A stretch of DNA of 64,000 nt from Cepaea nemoralis (Eukaryota > Mollusca > Gastropoda > Stylommatophora > Helicidae), in NCBI GenBank assembly GCA_014155875.1, contig JACEFZ010013499.1, positions 62,001-126,000 on the forward strand, read 5' to 3'. The first letter of the stretch is position 1. The number at the start of each line of letters is the position of its first letter. Under the pieces are notes generated by a model. It searched no databases. It was not told the DNA's origin and worked only from the letters and a program-made list of their open reading frames with translations. A program made the position numbers and the translations under genes. Shown here piece by piece: positions 43,590-54,797 of the stretch.

Positions 43590-44108
43590 GGAGATATGCG
43601 GATGATACAGTGCTAATTGCAGACAATGAGTAGGATCTGCAACATTTAGTAGATGCGACTGTTGCACACAGTGAACAACTAGGGTTAGAATTAAAATGTA
43701 GGAAGATACAGATTATGATTGTCACAAGGAAGAAGGAAATACCACAATGAAATATACAAGTGAATGGGAATATTCTTAAACAAGTGTGTCGGTACAATTA
43801 TCTCGGATCAGTCATAACATCTGATGGGAGATGCCTTTAAGAGATTAGAACAGGAATCGTCATTGCGAAGGTAGTCTTTTCCAAGATGAAAAACATACTG
43901 ACCAATATAAAGATGAAAATTGCAATGAGAAACAGAGTGTTGTGCTACATAGAAGCTGTACTTTTGTCTGGGTGTGAAGCGTGGATAATGAGCAGACAAT
44001 CTGAATAACATCTGATAGCTGTGGAGATGTGGTTTCTGAGGAAAATGCAACAAATACCATGGACAGACAGAAAAATCAATGACCAAGTCCTCCAAAAAAA
44101 CAAAAAAA
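43590..44108 (+). mobile_element. LINE-A 3' half fragment
   Basis: Starts at the RT active site (tatgcggatgatacagtgct encodes YADDTVL), continues through the QLGLELKCRKIQIMI and EAWIMSRQSE-like parts, and breaks off in 'accaagtcctccaaaaaaac', followed by an A/C-rich stretch. Several stops are present. Confidence 0.82.
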
Positions 44109-44129
44109 ACAAAAACACACATGAAAATT

Positions 44130-46330
44130 GTAATCTATGTATTTCCACAAATATCGATGTTTGTTGGTGTTCTGGATAAGTTCTATTGATGCATCTCTAG
44201 AAATATCGATGTTTGTTGGTGTTCTGGATAAGTTCTATTGATGCATCTCTAGAAATATCGATATTTGTTGGTGTTCTGGATAAGTTCTATTGATGCATCT
44301 CTACAAATATCGATGTTTGTTTGTGTTCTGAATAAGTTCTATTGATGTATCTCCACAAGTCTCGACGTGTGTTGGTGTTCTGGATACGTTCTGTTGATGT
44401 GTTTCCACAAAGCTCGATGTTTGTTGGTGTTCTGGATAAGTTGTGTTGCTCTATCTCAGCAAACGTCGATTTATGTTGGTTTTCTGGATAATCTCTGTTT
44501 ATGTATCTCTACAACACTCGACCCCTAGTGTTCTGGATAAGTTCTTTTAATGAATCTCTCTAAATCTTGATATATGTTGGTGTTCTGAATAGGTTCTGTT
44601 GATGAATCTCCACAAATCTCGATATTTCTTGGTGTTCTGGGTAAGTTCTGTTGATGTATCATCTTCACAAATCTCGATATTTGTTATTGTTCTGGAAACG
44701 TTCTGTTGATGTATCATCTCCACGAGTCTCGATATTTGTTGGTGTTCTGGATAAGTTCTATTGATGTATCTCTACAAATATCGATGTTTGTTGGTGTTCT
44801 GGAGAAGTTCTATTGATGCATCATCTCCCCAAATCTCTACTTTTTTAGGTTTTATGGATTCGTTCTATTGGTGTTTCTCCACAATTATGTACGTTGTTTG
44901 GTGTTCTGGATAAGTTCTATTGATGTATCTCTAAAAAATTTCGATGTTTGTTGGTGTTCTGGATAAGTTCTATTGATGTATCTCTACAAATATCGATGTT
45001 TGTTGGTGTTCTGGATAAGTTCTATTGATGCATCTCTAGAAATATCGATGTTTGTTGGTGTTCTGGATAAGTTCTATTGATGAATCTCTACAAATATCGA
45101 TGTTTGTTTGTGTTCTGAATAAGTTCTATTGATGTATCTCCACAAGTCTCGACGTGTGTTGGTGTTCTGGATGCGTTCTGTTGATGCACCATCTCCCCAA
45201 ATCTCGATGTTTGTTGGTGTTCTGGATTCGTTATATTGTATCTCCACAAATCTCGATACGTGTTGGTGTTCTGGATAAATTCTGTTGATGTATCTCCACA
45301 CATCTCGATGTTTGTTGGTGTTCTGGATAAGTTGTGTTGATCTATCTTAGCAAACATCGATTTTTTTTTGGTTTTCTGGATAAGCTCTTTTTATGTATCT
45401 CCACACAACTCGACCCCTAGCTTCCGGATAAGTTTTGTTGATGAATCTCTCTAAATCTTAATGTATATTGGTATTCTTGGATAGGTTCTGTTGATGAATC
45501 TCCACAAATCTCGATATTTCTTGGTGTTCTTTATAAGTTCTGTTGATGTATCATCTTCACAAATCTCGTTGTTTGTTGGTGTTCTCGGTAAATTCTGTTG
45601 ATATATGATCTCCACAAACCTCGATGTTGCTATTGTTCTGGATCCGTTCCGTTGATGTATCATCTCCACAAATCTCGATATTTGTTGGTATTCTGAATAA
45701 GTTCTACTGATGTATCTCCACAAATCTCGATGTTTGTTGGCGTTCTGGGTGAGTTCTATTGAAGCATCATCTCCCCAAATCTCGATGTTTGTTGGTGTTC
45801 TGGATAAGTTATATTGTATCTCCACAAATCTGGATGTGTGTTGGCGTTCTGGATAAGTTCTGTTGATGTATCTCCACACATCTCGATGTTTGTTGGTGTT
45901 CTGGATAAGTTGTGTTGATCTATCTCAGCAAACATCGATTTTTGTTGGTTTTCTGGATAAGCTCTTTTTATTATCTCCACAACTCTCGACCCCTGGTGTT
46001 CTGGATAAGTTCTGTTGATCAATCTCTCTAAATCTTGATGTATGTTGGTGTTCTGGATAGGTTCTGTTGATGAATCTCCAAAAATCTCGATATTTCTTGG
46101 TGTTCTGGATAAGTTCTATTGATGTATCATCTCCACAAATCTCGATGCTTGTTGGTGGTCTGGATAAGTTCTATTGATGTATCTCTCCAAATCTCGATGT
46201 TTATTGGTGTTCTCAATATGTTCTGTTGATGTATCTCCACTCATCTCGATGTTTGTTGGTGTTTTAGATAATTTATATTGATGTATCTCTAAAAATATCG
46301 ATGTTTGTTAGTGGTTTGGATAGATTCTGT
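44130..46330. repeat. 52-bp minisatellite, about 42 copies
   Basis: The unit is 'ccacaaatctcgatgtttgt' + 'tggtgttctggataagttct' + 'attgatgtatct', 52 bp, with internal variants (tgatgtatcatctccac, gttatattgtatctcc). Longer blocks repeat too: the region around 44460-44560 recurs near 45345-45440 and 45920-46010, a spacing of about 0.58-0.9 kb. Minus-strand ORFs of up to 142 codons (INRTYPEHQ.TSRFVEI type) result from the unit having few stops. Confidence 0.95.
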
Positions 46331-46344
46331 TGTTTTTATTTCAC

Positions 46345-46490
46345 CATGCCAGTTTTAGATTGTAGCATTAAAAATAATGCGTCTCAGTTTGCCTCTGTCT
46401 CTTTTCCCGCTGGCCTTTCCAGTCGTTACGATATGTTCCATTAATTCTCTTCTCGCTTCATGAACACACAACATTGTTTTTCTATTTCTT
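46345..46490 (-). mobile_element. LINE-B-like C-terminal remnant
   Basis: Minus strand: RRELMEHIVTTGKASGKRDR, then GKLRRIIFNATI. Compare RREALENIVTIGKIKGKRGR in the LINE-B copy at 10.2 kb. Confidence 0.6.
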
Positions 46491-46614
46491 ATAATGTATA
46501 CGATGTCCTACCATCATAGCCTAGTCCGGGCACCCGAACACTAAAGACGGTAAAGTAATACACAGGAAAGAAATATTGAAAATGACCACTAGGACTGGTG
46601 TGTACACGTGATTC

Positions 46615-47145
46615 ATCATCATGTGCCATACCGTCAAGCGTGGGCGGTCATGTTTCGCCATTTCACACGATCACCAGAGTCGTAGATCAGCTCCGTATTC
46701 CTGTCTCGACCATGCCACGTGGCCAAGCCATCCAGATAGTTACGCCTCTACCTTCCCTTTGTTCATTTCCCTTCAATCTTGCCAGCTATCACCAAGTTCT
46801 CTAGTTTATTTCTTCTCATTTAAAAAAAAAAAAAAAAAAAAATAATTTTGTTGCGTATCCCTTACGGGACGTTGCAGTAAACACCAGCATTTTCAGCTGC
46901 TGTTGATGTACTAGGCAAGTGTTACGTTCAGTAGTTTGCCATTGCTTTCTGAACGACCGGCCCCTATACCTTTTTCGAAAAAACCAGCACCGCCGTGTTT
47001 CGAACCCGGGTATACGGGCTCACAAACCGCGTTCGCAAGCCCTTCAGCCACAGAGACCGGCTCTTCTTCTCATAACATGTCCAAAAAATTATGACTGCCT
47101 GCGTCTAATTTCTCTAATTAGTTTACAGTTTTCATCTGCTTCTGT
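46615..47145 (-). mobile_element. LINE-A 3' end, split by a SINE
   Basis: The right part (47064-47145) and the left part (46615-46819) are adjacent pieces of LINE-A (GHVMRR and GDSWQD.. / RGRDRNTELIYDSGDRV). The SINE at 46820-47063 lies between them. Confidence 0.85.
46810..47073 (-). mobile_element. SINE-1b insertion in LINE-A with 10-bp duplication
   Basis: The body at 46820-47063 runs, on the minus strand, from gccggtctctgtggctgaag through B-box-like gggttcgaaacac to ctgcaacgtcccgtaaggga. The direct repeats ttcttctcat (46810-46819 and 47064-47073) flank it. The tail on the sense strand is T-rich rather than A-rich, unlike the other copies. Confidence 0.85.
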
Positions 47146-47149
47146 ACAA

Positions 47150-47650
47150 TGATTACCGTCATGCTGTACAGAAAATTAAACACGGGTTTGCGTTAAGAAG
47201 ACCGACTGATCAATGTTGGATTAGGTACTTGGAAAAAATTAAATTGCTACTATAAGAAGCTCGAGGTTCAGTTCCCATTCGTAGAAGATTTTATTTTCGG
47301 TTAAGTACTTCTTGTAAAATCTAAAGTGTCCTGTAGCACGTCTTGGGATTATGGGTATATGGTGCTAGATCGTGGTTTTATAGACCAATCGCCACTCGAT
47401 GGGTCACGTGGTCAATATCACGTTGGCCGTCTTTACTTCCTAAGTAATATCCAGGTACATGACCCACCTGGAAGCCCGGGTTATGAAGAAAATCCGCGGC
47501 AGGCAAACCTACTACACACAGCGACTACCTGAGTCTTTATAGTGTCCGCGTCTAATCGTGATATTGCTAAACGTGATGGCAACAGACACAAGTCATGGCC
47601 CGGCTTTTTCGCCAACCTCTGTATCATCCTGCAGCATCAACTGTCATACA
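47150..47650. other. Stretch with no recognised gene
   Basis: Only short ORFs; no repeat copy recognised. Confidence 0.4.
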
Positions 47651-47654
47651 GGAT

Positions 47655-48005
47655 AATATAATGGCTGTAAAATATGGTTTTGGTGGACATTGCTAAGAAT
47701 ACTATGGACAAACCAATGAGCAAGTCCTGCAAAAGACAAATGAAAACCGTAAATTGATTAGCGAAATTGACGTAACCAGTCAAGATTTGTAGGTTCTGTT
47801 ATGAAGAGAAATGCATTAACTTGAAAACGTAGAGAAAACTGGGCACCGTTTAGGGTAAAGAGCAAGGGGAAGGCAGAGAGGTAAATACATGGATGGCTTG
47901 TCCACGTGGCATAATGGGGGTGAGAACACAGAGTTGATCCAATACTGGTGATCGTTAGATGGCCTAACATGACCGCCCATGCGGACGGGCATGGCCATGA
48001 TGATG
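47655..48005 (+). mobile_element. LINE-A 3' remnant
   Basis: Degraded: atactatggacaaaccaatg, cctgcaaaagacaaatgaaa, agcaaggggaaggcagagag, ending cgggcatggccatgatgatg. Confidence 0.78.
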
Positions 48006-48109
48006 ACACACGAATGAACATAAAATATAACTAGAAAAGGAAAAAAAAAACAAACACAAGTACAAGCCACCATTTCTAAAAAATGTGTATCATCAACATG
48101 TGCCATAAT

Positions 48110-48700
48110 ATACTGAAGAACATTAAAAACGCACCTGTATTATATATATTGATGCTGAGAAGCTGCACAAATAAAGTGTGGGGATGGATTTTCCCCTTGT
48201 CAGTATTGAGATAGAGAGCTAATGGCTGCTGGAGTGGAACATGCATGATTCAACCCATGGTCTGTGTACAGGCTACATTCAAACAAAGAAAGTTACACCC
48301 GTAACACGATTTCCAACAACCATGACCCTGAAAATGTGTACGCTTAGTGGCAGTACACTCGGTATATAAAGGCTGTTGAGACAAAACAACCAGTACATGT
48401 GCTTGAAATGCCACGACTAGTTGAAAACGACCACCAACGAGCCATTGGTATGTTGGAGACCGGACTGAGCTCACAGGCCATTGCCAGAAGGATGAACTGC
48501 CACCACAGCACTATTGGACGTCTCAATGAACGTTACGGATCCACCACTGGCAGTGACCAGGATAGGCTTCGGAGGGGTCAGCCGTGAGTTACTACCCCTG
48601 CGCAAGATCGTCATACTGTGCTGAGTCACTTAAGGAATCGTTTCCTTCCGGCAAGTCAATGCTTGTTTATTTGATTGCGTACCATGTTTAGTGCAAACCT
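48110..48700 (+). mobile_element. Tc1-type transposon, 5' part
   Basis: Includes the start of a Tc1/mariner transposase gene, preceded by a TATA-like tatataaagg at 48362-48371. The stretch from 48112 (actgaagaacattaaaaacg) may be its terminal repeat, but the other end is missing, so the border is uncertain. Confidence 0.6.
48408..48587 (+). pseudogene. Tc1-type transposase, N-terminal DNA-binding part
   Basis: From the ATG at 48408 it reads MPRLVENDHQRAIGMLETGL, then SSQAIARRMNCHHSTIGRLN, which forms a helix-turn-helix of the paired-like domain that binds the transposon ends. RRGQP follows before the stop at 48585-48587; a further stretch VTTPAQDRHTVLSHLRNRFL continues past that stop at 48588-48656. 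The second paired half and the DDE catalytic domain are absent. The ATG nine bases upstream is less like the family start. Confidence 0.82.
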
Positions 48701-48734
48701 ACTTTTAGTTTGGCAATGAATCAGTTAACTCAGG

Positions 48735-48895
48735 GCTCAGAGGAAAGGCCAGACGGATACATAATCAAACTGCAGCTGGTACCATTAGTATTGGGACACT
48801 TCGCTGGTTGTGAAGATAATAACAGAGCACGTATGGGAGTGTCCGGCGTTCTGTGATGTCACCAGTTCAACATACCTCAACTTTGGACATGTTTA
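48735..48895 (+). mobile_element. LINE-E 3' end
   Basis: Carries 'cagaggaaaggccagacgga', 'accattagtattgggacact', 'tcgctggttgtgaagata' and 'gtgatgtcaccagttcaac', as in the copies at 22.9 and 27.1 kb. Confidence 0.72.
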
Positions 48896-48904
48896 ACCAT
48901 GCGC

Positions 48905-49485
48905 TGACTTATCAGTTATAACATCTGATGGGAGATGCCTTGAAGAGATTAGAACAAGAATCGCCATGGCGAAAGTAGCCTTTAGCAAGATGAAAAACAT
49001 TCTGACCAATAAAAAGATGTCAATTGAAACGAGAAAAAGAGTGTTGAGGGGATACATAGAGCCTGTTCTTTTGTATGGATGTGAAACTTGGACAATGAGC
49101 AGTCAAGCTGAAAAGCATCTGATGGCTGCAGAAATGTGGTTTCTGAGGAAAATGCAAAGAATACCATGGACAGACAGAAAAACCAATGACCAAGTACTAC
49201 AGGAGACAAATGAACATCGTAGACTGATTAGAGAAATTAGACGTAGACAGTCAAAATTTTTTGGACATGTTATGAGAAGAAATGGATTGGAGAACTTAGT
49301 GACAACTGGCAAGATAGAGGGGAACAGACCAAGAGGAAGACCGAGAGGAAAATACCTGGATGGCTTGGCCACATGGCATGGACGAGACAGGAACACTGAG
49401 CTGATCCACGACACTGGTGATCGAGTGAAATGGCGAGTCATGACCGCCCACGCTTTCCGGCATGGCACATGATTGATTGATTGAT
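48905..49485 (+). mobile_element. LINE-A 3' half, intact tail ORF
   Basis: The 168-codon ORF at 48966-49472 is the best-kept C-terminus of the family: KMSIETRKRVLRGYIEPVLL, YGCETWTMSSQAEKHLMAAE, IPWTDRKTNDQVLQETNEHR, SKFFGHVMRRNGLENLVTTG, KIEGNRPRGRPRGKYLDGLA, then the HAFRHGT end. The role of this tail is not established here; a basic RGRPRG cluster suggests nucleic-acid contact. Few substitutions imply a younger insertion. The tail is (ATTG)n at 49471-49485. Confidence 0.88.
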
Positions 49486-49634
49486 TGACTTATCGGTTAA
49501 CACTCTTGCCTTGCCAGACAGTGGTAATGATTCACCCCCTCATTAGAGGTGTGATTATATGTGTCCAGCAGTACGGCTCTGAAGTTCGACTCAGTCTAAT
49601 AACAATGGACATAAGACATTTATATGATTAGTTT

Positions 49635-49930
49635 AGGATTAGTCGACGGATCAACATCACTGCACACGGGTGTAACCCATAAGTGCTCACTTCTACTCCT
49701 AACTCAAGCCTGAGTCCGGAGAATCTCAGCTCAGTGCACGAACTCCGTAGCACCGGCGAGGAACCAGAAATCCTTTGGGTAGTTTTTTAACTGAAAAACG
49801 TTTGCTCGGGCAGCGACATTAGGCTACTCTTTTTCGATTTCCAACTGTCAAGGGATTGCTTACGTGCCCAACAATACACACGGGCGTCCGATCTCACTAC
49901 CCAGAGACCAGGGGAAATTTTGTTACTTGA
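49635..49930 (-). mobile_element. SINE-5 copy
   Basis: Minus strand contains 'gagtagcctaatgtcgctgc', 'aacccaaaggatttctgg', 'acggagttcgtgcactgagc' and 'cacccgtgtgcagtgatgtt', as in the copy at 60320-60735. Confidence 0.75.
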
Positions 49931-50099
49931 AGTCCACGTGAAAAAAACCCGGCTTAAACATTTATATGAATTATCTGCAAAGACAAGACGAGGCAGAGAA
50001 CTGGTAACCAAACTTCATAAGCCATGGCCTAGAAAATGCTCAGGCCAAACATTTAACTCAGCAACTTCAGTATATGGTATGAAAACACTTTGATCTTTA

Positions 50100-50290
50100 A
50101 CGATGTATGTCGGCTCTTTTACTATGTCTGTCGATCTTTAACTATGCCTGTCGATTATTTAACTATGTTTGTCGGTTCTTTTACTATGTCTGTCGATTAT
50201 CTAACTATGTCTGTCGATTCTTTAACTATACCTGTCGATTATTTAACAAAGCCTATCGATTCTTTATGTATGTCTGTCGATTGAGTATAC
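50100..50290. repeat. 21-bp minisatellite, about 9 copies
   Basis: The unit tctgtcgattatttaactat+g repeats in steps of 21, so a 7-residue pattern (MSVDYLT / FNYVCRL) stays in frame. The ORFs are by-products. Confidence 0.9.
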
Positions 50291-50330
50291 CTGATGCAAT
50301 GCCACCCAACCTCTCCTCTCTGCTAATCTT

Positions 50331-50334
50331 TCAG
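50331..50334 (+). promoter_or_regulatory. Candidate 3' splice site
   Basis: A long pyrimidine tract with a ctaat branch-like element (ctctcctctctgctaatctttcag) ends at the AG of 50333-50334. A second AG follows at 50341-50342. Confidence 0.5.
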
Positions 50335-50355
50335 CTCCTCAGTTGATTAGGATGA

Positions 50356-50547
50356 ATGGAAGATCTGCACGCGCTGAAGGTCAACACAACAGCCTTGACC
50401 ATCTTCCTGCTGCTGCTGAGCGCCCTGGGCATTCTCTGGACCGTGTTCTGTAGCTGGCTGAGCGGCAGAAAGAAGCGGCAACGAGTGGCCAACAACGTCC
50501 ATGGCGACGACTTGGCTCTACATGTTGAAACGCCATTGACTGGGTAA
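50356..50547 (+). CDS. Putative 63-residue single-pass membrane protein
   Basis: I do not recognise the family. The peptide has a short polar N-terminus (MEDLHALKVNTTA), one hydrophobic segment of about 20 residues (LTIFLLLLSALGILWTVFCS), a basic cluster (GRKKRQRV) and a short polar tail ending VETPLTG, as in a type III or tail-in micropeptide with its C-terminus in the cytosol. Third codon positions are strongly G/C (ctg, gcc, ggc, gtc, acc) in an AT-rich, repeat-dense setting, which argues for selection as coding sequence. A TGA lies just before the ATG, so this ATG would be the start. An out-of-frame ATG overlaps it at 50352. A good splice acceptor precedes it and an aataaa lies at 50915-50920. 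Confidence 0.62.
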   Translation: MEDLHALKVNTTALTIFLLLLSALGILWTVFCSWLSGRKKRQRVANNVHGDDLALHVETPLTG

Positions 50548-50574
50548 AGTTGATTAATGGCGTCAGAATTTCGT

Positions 50575-50875
50575 TTTTAATGTTTGCCCGCTTTGAACTC
50601 ACGAGTAGTTCATGCACGTGCTACTACTACTTCTAGTGCACTAGACTGATTTTTGCATGTGGATTAGCTTTCCTTATTACCAGTACCCTTCCCTTTCAGG
50701 CGAACCAACTCCAATTTCAGAGGTACTTGTAATTTACGTCCCCGAATTAAGGACGAGAAGTCAACATTTTAGTCCAACGGACCAGTCTAATGGTTGAACC
50801 CGTTATCTCGGCATCAGCACACCGGATGGTTAAGAACAAGCGCTCTTATTCATTCGGCCTTGCTGACCTCCGCGT
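50575..50875 (-). mobile_element. SINE-3 copy, possibly in a 3' UTR
   Basis: Minus strand: cggaggtcagcaaggccgaa head, 'aagtacctctgaaattggag' body, 'ctgttcatgc'-side end near 50580. It directly follows the small membrane-protein ORF and precedes an aataaa signal. Confidence 0.82.
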
Positions 50876-50914
50876 AAGGATATGAACTAATTATGTCGAC
50901 TGAAAAAAGACTGC

Positions 50915-50920
50915 AATAAA
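50915..50920 (+). terminator. Candidate polyadenylation signal
   Basis: aataaa about 370 bp after the stop of the small ORF. The hexamer alone is weak evidence. Confidence 0.3.
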
Positions 50921-51039
50921 CAATGTAGTTCGTGATCCTTCAGAGATTGTACTGAGATGTGTCCGCGGTTTGTGTAGCGTTATCTACATGTTCAGAAGAA
51001 TGGCGGCCGGCCGATCACTGAACTAACTGGGTTGCCTTA

Positions 51040-51300
51040 TGCAATAATATGTGGCTGCTGGTTCTCTAGTGACTGCCTTTCCATTTACGATGAACTGTAT
51101 TTTTCGTGGCGGAATTTTGTTTTGGCATTCTGGCAGCGGCATTATGCATCTGTGCAGGCTGTTGATTTGTCGATACTCCTGTCTGTTCCATTTTTCACAT
51201 GGGGCACTGAGGAGCACTTTGTGTGATATTCACTGGCAAAGGAAGGGAGCATAATGGGGTGACCCTTTGCCGTGAAGTTGGAACCGCGACTAACTAACTA
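51040..51300 (+). repeat. Repeat H copy with (CTAA)n tail
   Basis: Matches 34384-34575 in reverse: gtgcaggctgttgatttgtc, 'cactttgtgtgatattcact', 'gccgtgaagttggaaccgcg', then actaactaacta. A fragment also lies near 53255-53285. Confidence 0.72.
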
Positions 51301-51474
51301 AATTGTTGAACGTTTTGTCAGTCATGTTTTTCTAGCTACAATATCACAACCAGTTTGCTTATTGAAAACAGTATTTTCCCCATTGTGGATTTTAATATCG
51401 AAGACACAAACATAAGGCTGCGGTATTTTATGCGAGTAACAAGTTCGTGTTGTGAATAAACTTTTTTCAAGATA

Positions 51475-51730
51475 TCTCCATTACTCTTTATATCCGCCTA
51501 CGCTGTTCTCATCTAATCTCATCTCATCTTGTTCTTCTTGTACCCTGCTGTGTCGAAGTGAAGCATAAACAGCGGGAGAGTGCCCGTTTATGGGATTCAT
51601 GTTCTCATCATTCTTCTTATAAAACCACATCTCCGCCCCTTCCATATAATTTATAGTTTTCTGCTAATTGTCCGTGATTAGCTTCCATACATGGGGACTG
51701 GCTCAATATAGCCCTTAAGAACTCTTTTCC
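51475..51730 (-). mobile_element. LINE-I internal fragment
   Basis: Shares 'aagatatctccattactctt', 'gttctcatcattcttcttat' and 'ctaattgtccgtg' with 62860-63000, both on the minus strand. Confidence 0.55.
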
Positions 51731-51949
51731 TCAACCCGTTTGACAAAGATAAAATGCAGAGAATATTCTTCATATTGTGTAATTCTGCCTGTGCTGGGGT
51801 AACGTTTAACCTCCTGTATACATATTTCATCTGCTGTTATTAAACTACCTAACTAAGTGAATACATTGACTCGTTTAAGATCGATTCCATGTTCTTTGAT
51901 GTTGCACTTGGGTATTCAATTTTTATAATAACCATTACATCCACCCATC

Positions 51950-52715
51950 CATCATGTGCTATGCCGATAAGCGTGGGCGGTCATGTTCTGCCATCTCACT
52001 CGATCACCAGAGTCGTGGATCAGCTCTGTGTTCCTGTCTCGACCATGCCACGTGGCCAAGCCATCCAGGTATTTACTTCTCGGTCTTCCTTTTGGTCTCT
52101 TCCCTTCAATCTTGCCAGTTGTCACCAAGTTCTCTTAAGTCATTTCTTCTCATAACATGTCCAAAAAATTTTGATTGTCTACGTCTAATGACTCTAATCA
52201 GTTTACGATCTTCATTTGTTTCTTGAAGGACTTGTTCATTGGTTTTTCTGTTTGTCCATGGTATTCTTTGCATTTTCCTCAGAAACCACACATTTCTTCT
52301 GCCATCAGATGGTTTTCAGCTTGGCTGCTCATTGTCCACGCTTCACATCCATACAAAAGTATAGATTCTATGTAGCACTTCAACACTATTTTTCTCGTTT
52401 CAATTGATATCTTTTTATTGGTCAGTATGTTTTCCATCTTGCAAAAGGCTACCTTCGCAATGGCAAGTCTTGTTCTAATCTCTTCGAGGCATCTCCCATC
52501 AGATGTTATGACTGTTCCGACATAATTGTATCGATTCACTTGCTTCACATTGTGGCATTTCCTTCTTTCCAGTGAAGACCATAATCTGTGTCTTCTTACT
52601 ATTCAATTCTAACCCTAGTTGTTCACTGTGTTCAACAACCGCATCTACTAAATGTTGCAGGTCCTGTTCATTGTCTGCGATCAAGACTGTATCATCTCCA
52701 TATCTAATGTTATAA
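51950..52715 (-). mobile_element. LINE-A 3' half
   Basis: From the RT linker (MIADNEQDLQHLVDAVVEHS at 52684) through VNRYNYVGTVITSDGRCLEE and KCYIESILLYGCEAWTMSSQ to GHVMRRNDLRELGDNWQD and the end at 51950. Several frameshifts. A (CATC)n tail at 51940-51955. Confidence 0.88.
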
Positions 52716-52774
52716 CCATTACTTATGTTTTTATGTTATTCAGACTAAGTCCTTTGTTTTTACTTTCTGTTACA

Positions 52775-52985
52775 ATTAAAATTATAATTGAGTTGAGCTG
52801 AGTTGAGCTAAGAACCGACATTACTGCAATCACGACATTCCCATACCTGCTCCGTACCCTCGTTCAGCAGCCAGCGAAGAGCCATACTACTAAACGTTCC
52901 CACTGCTATCTGATTGAAAGATCTTCTGATCTTCCCTCTCAGTTTTGAGATTCATCCAGAACCCCTGCCGATCCCCCGCTAAATC
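52775..52985 (-). mobile_element. LINE-E 3' end
   Basis: Minus-strand copy: 'tcttagctcaactcagctca' tail region at 52785-52810 and 'cttcgctggctgctgaacga', with 'atctgattgaaagatcttct' inside. The tail is (AACTC)n-like. Confidence 0.65.
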
Positions 52986-53284
52986 ATTCGTTCCCCATAT
53001 AAAACATGCCATCCGCATTACGCAGGTTGTTTACATTGTGCCCACCAACTAATATTCCAGGCATGGAGCGGATTGATTTCATTATTATTTCGCTGTACAA
53101 GTTGCAAGATCGTGTGATAGTAGACAGCCCTGTCTAACGCATTGTTTTGTATGTTGAAAAATCCGCAATTAGTTGTCAGTTGATCTTTGTTTCCAATTCA
53201 TGTCCCTTATTATTCATAGATCTGTGTGTCAGCATTCTGTCATTGCATAATATACCTGTGCGGGCTGTTGGTTTGTCGAGACTC

Positions 53285-53790
53285 ATGTCTGTCTAAGTTA
53301 CCACACCCATTGAACCTCTAAGTTACCCCCACCCATTGAACCTCTAAGTCACCACACCCAGTGAACCTCTAAGTCACCCCCACCCATTTAACCTCTAAGT
53401 CATCACACCCAGTGAACCTTTAAGTCATCCCACCCATTGAACCTCTAAGTCAACACGCCCATTGTACTTCTATGTTAACTCACCCATTGAACCTCTATGT
53501 CACCCCACCCATTGAACTTCTAATTCACCCCACACATTGAACCTCTAAGCCATCCCACCAACTGAACCGCTAAGTCACCCCACCCACAGAACCGCTAAGT
53601 CACTCTACACCCTGTGTCTCTATGTCACCCCACCCATTGAACCTCTCTGTCACCCCACCCATTGAACCTCTAAATCACCCCACCCATTGAATCGCTAAGT
53701 CACCTAACCCATTGAATCGCTAAGTTACCCCACCCACTGAACCGCCAAGTCACCCTGCACCCTGCGTGTCTAAGTCACTCCGCCCCCTGT
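53285..53790. repeat. 25-bp minisatellite, about 20 copies
   Basis: Unit 'cacacccattgaacctctaa' + 'gtcac' with C-rich variants (ccaccc, cacccc). Spacing varies from 24 to 26 bp. Confidence 0.93.
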
Positions 53791-54797
53791 GCAGACCACA
53801 CTGAGAAAGAAATGCAAAACGACGTTCAGAAAATAAATATTGCTTCCGGTAAAATGCTGACGGCAAAACGGTGTTTTTTACTTCTTCAGAGGACGCTGTT
53901 TTTTGTTTTTATGGGGAGGATGTGCTGTTTTTCGTATCCGTTTTAAGAAGTTTTTCACAAGAAACCACGAACGGCAGCTGGCGGAAGGAATTTTGAGGCA
54001 GCCGACATATAGTTGGTGGTTATGGTCTCAAATTGGATAACATCAAACAAGAAATGGGAAGAGCGAGGATTAATATATTATGAATGTGCAAGATGAGATA
54101 GAAAGGAACAGGGATTAAGACAAGGGAGGATTTTAAGATTATAGAGAGAGAAGAAAGGCGAAGAGTTGTAGCAAGTATTTTGGATCTGTAAACATCAACA
54201 TCTGTAAAAGGATATAGGGCCATGTCAGACAGTTTTCTATTGGTAAAATTAATCGGCAGACCTTTTAACATAAACGTCATTCAAATATATTCCCCAACAG
54301 GAGAAAGCAGTGAGGATAGTATAGAGGAATGTTATAATGATATGGAGAATGCTTTAAAGAAATGTAAAAACTCAGAAATAAATATCATAATGGGTAATTT
54401 CAATGCGGAAGTAGGAAATCAAGGCTATTCATACACAGTGGGCAAAATGGTTTGGCAGAATGAAACAAAAGAGGATATAGACTTGTAGAATGGGCAAAAG
54501 AGCAGGACATTATTGTCGTTAACACCTGGTTTAAGCAACTTTCTAGAAGAGTATGGGCATGGAGGAGTCCTGACAGCAGGATTAGAAATCAGATTGATTA
54601 TATCCTGATTGGCAGAAGGTTTCAAAATGCGTTAACAATCGCAAAAATTGTTCCCACTGTTACAATGTTCACAGATTGATTACAGGCAAATTGAATGTAA
54701 AATTAAAGAAAGTTAAGTATACACCAGGAAACACTAAATATGATCTGTGTACATGGACAAATGACAAGGAAATACAAGACAATTTTAACATAGAAGT

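Noticed and set aside
45074..46022. Minus-strand ORFs of 75-142 codons in the 52-bp array
   Set aside because: The unit has few stops; frames rotate because 52 is not divisible by 3; no start context or domain.
44130..46330. CRISPR-like array
   Set aside because: Units are direct tandem copies without unique spacers, in a eukaryotic repeat region.
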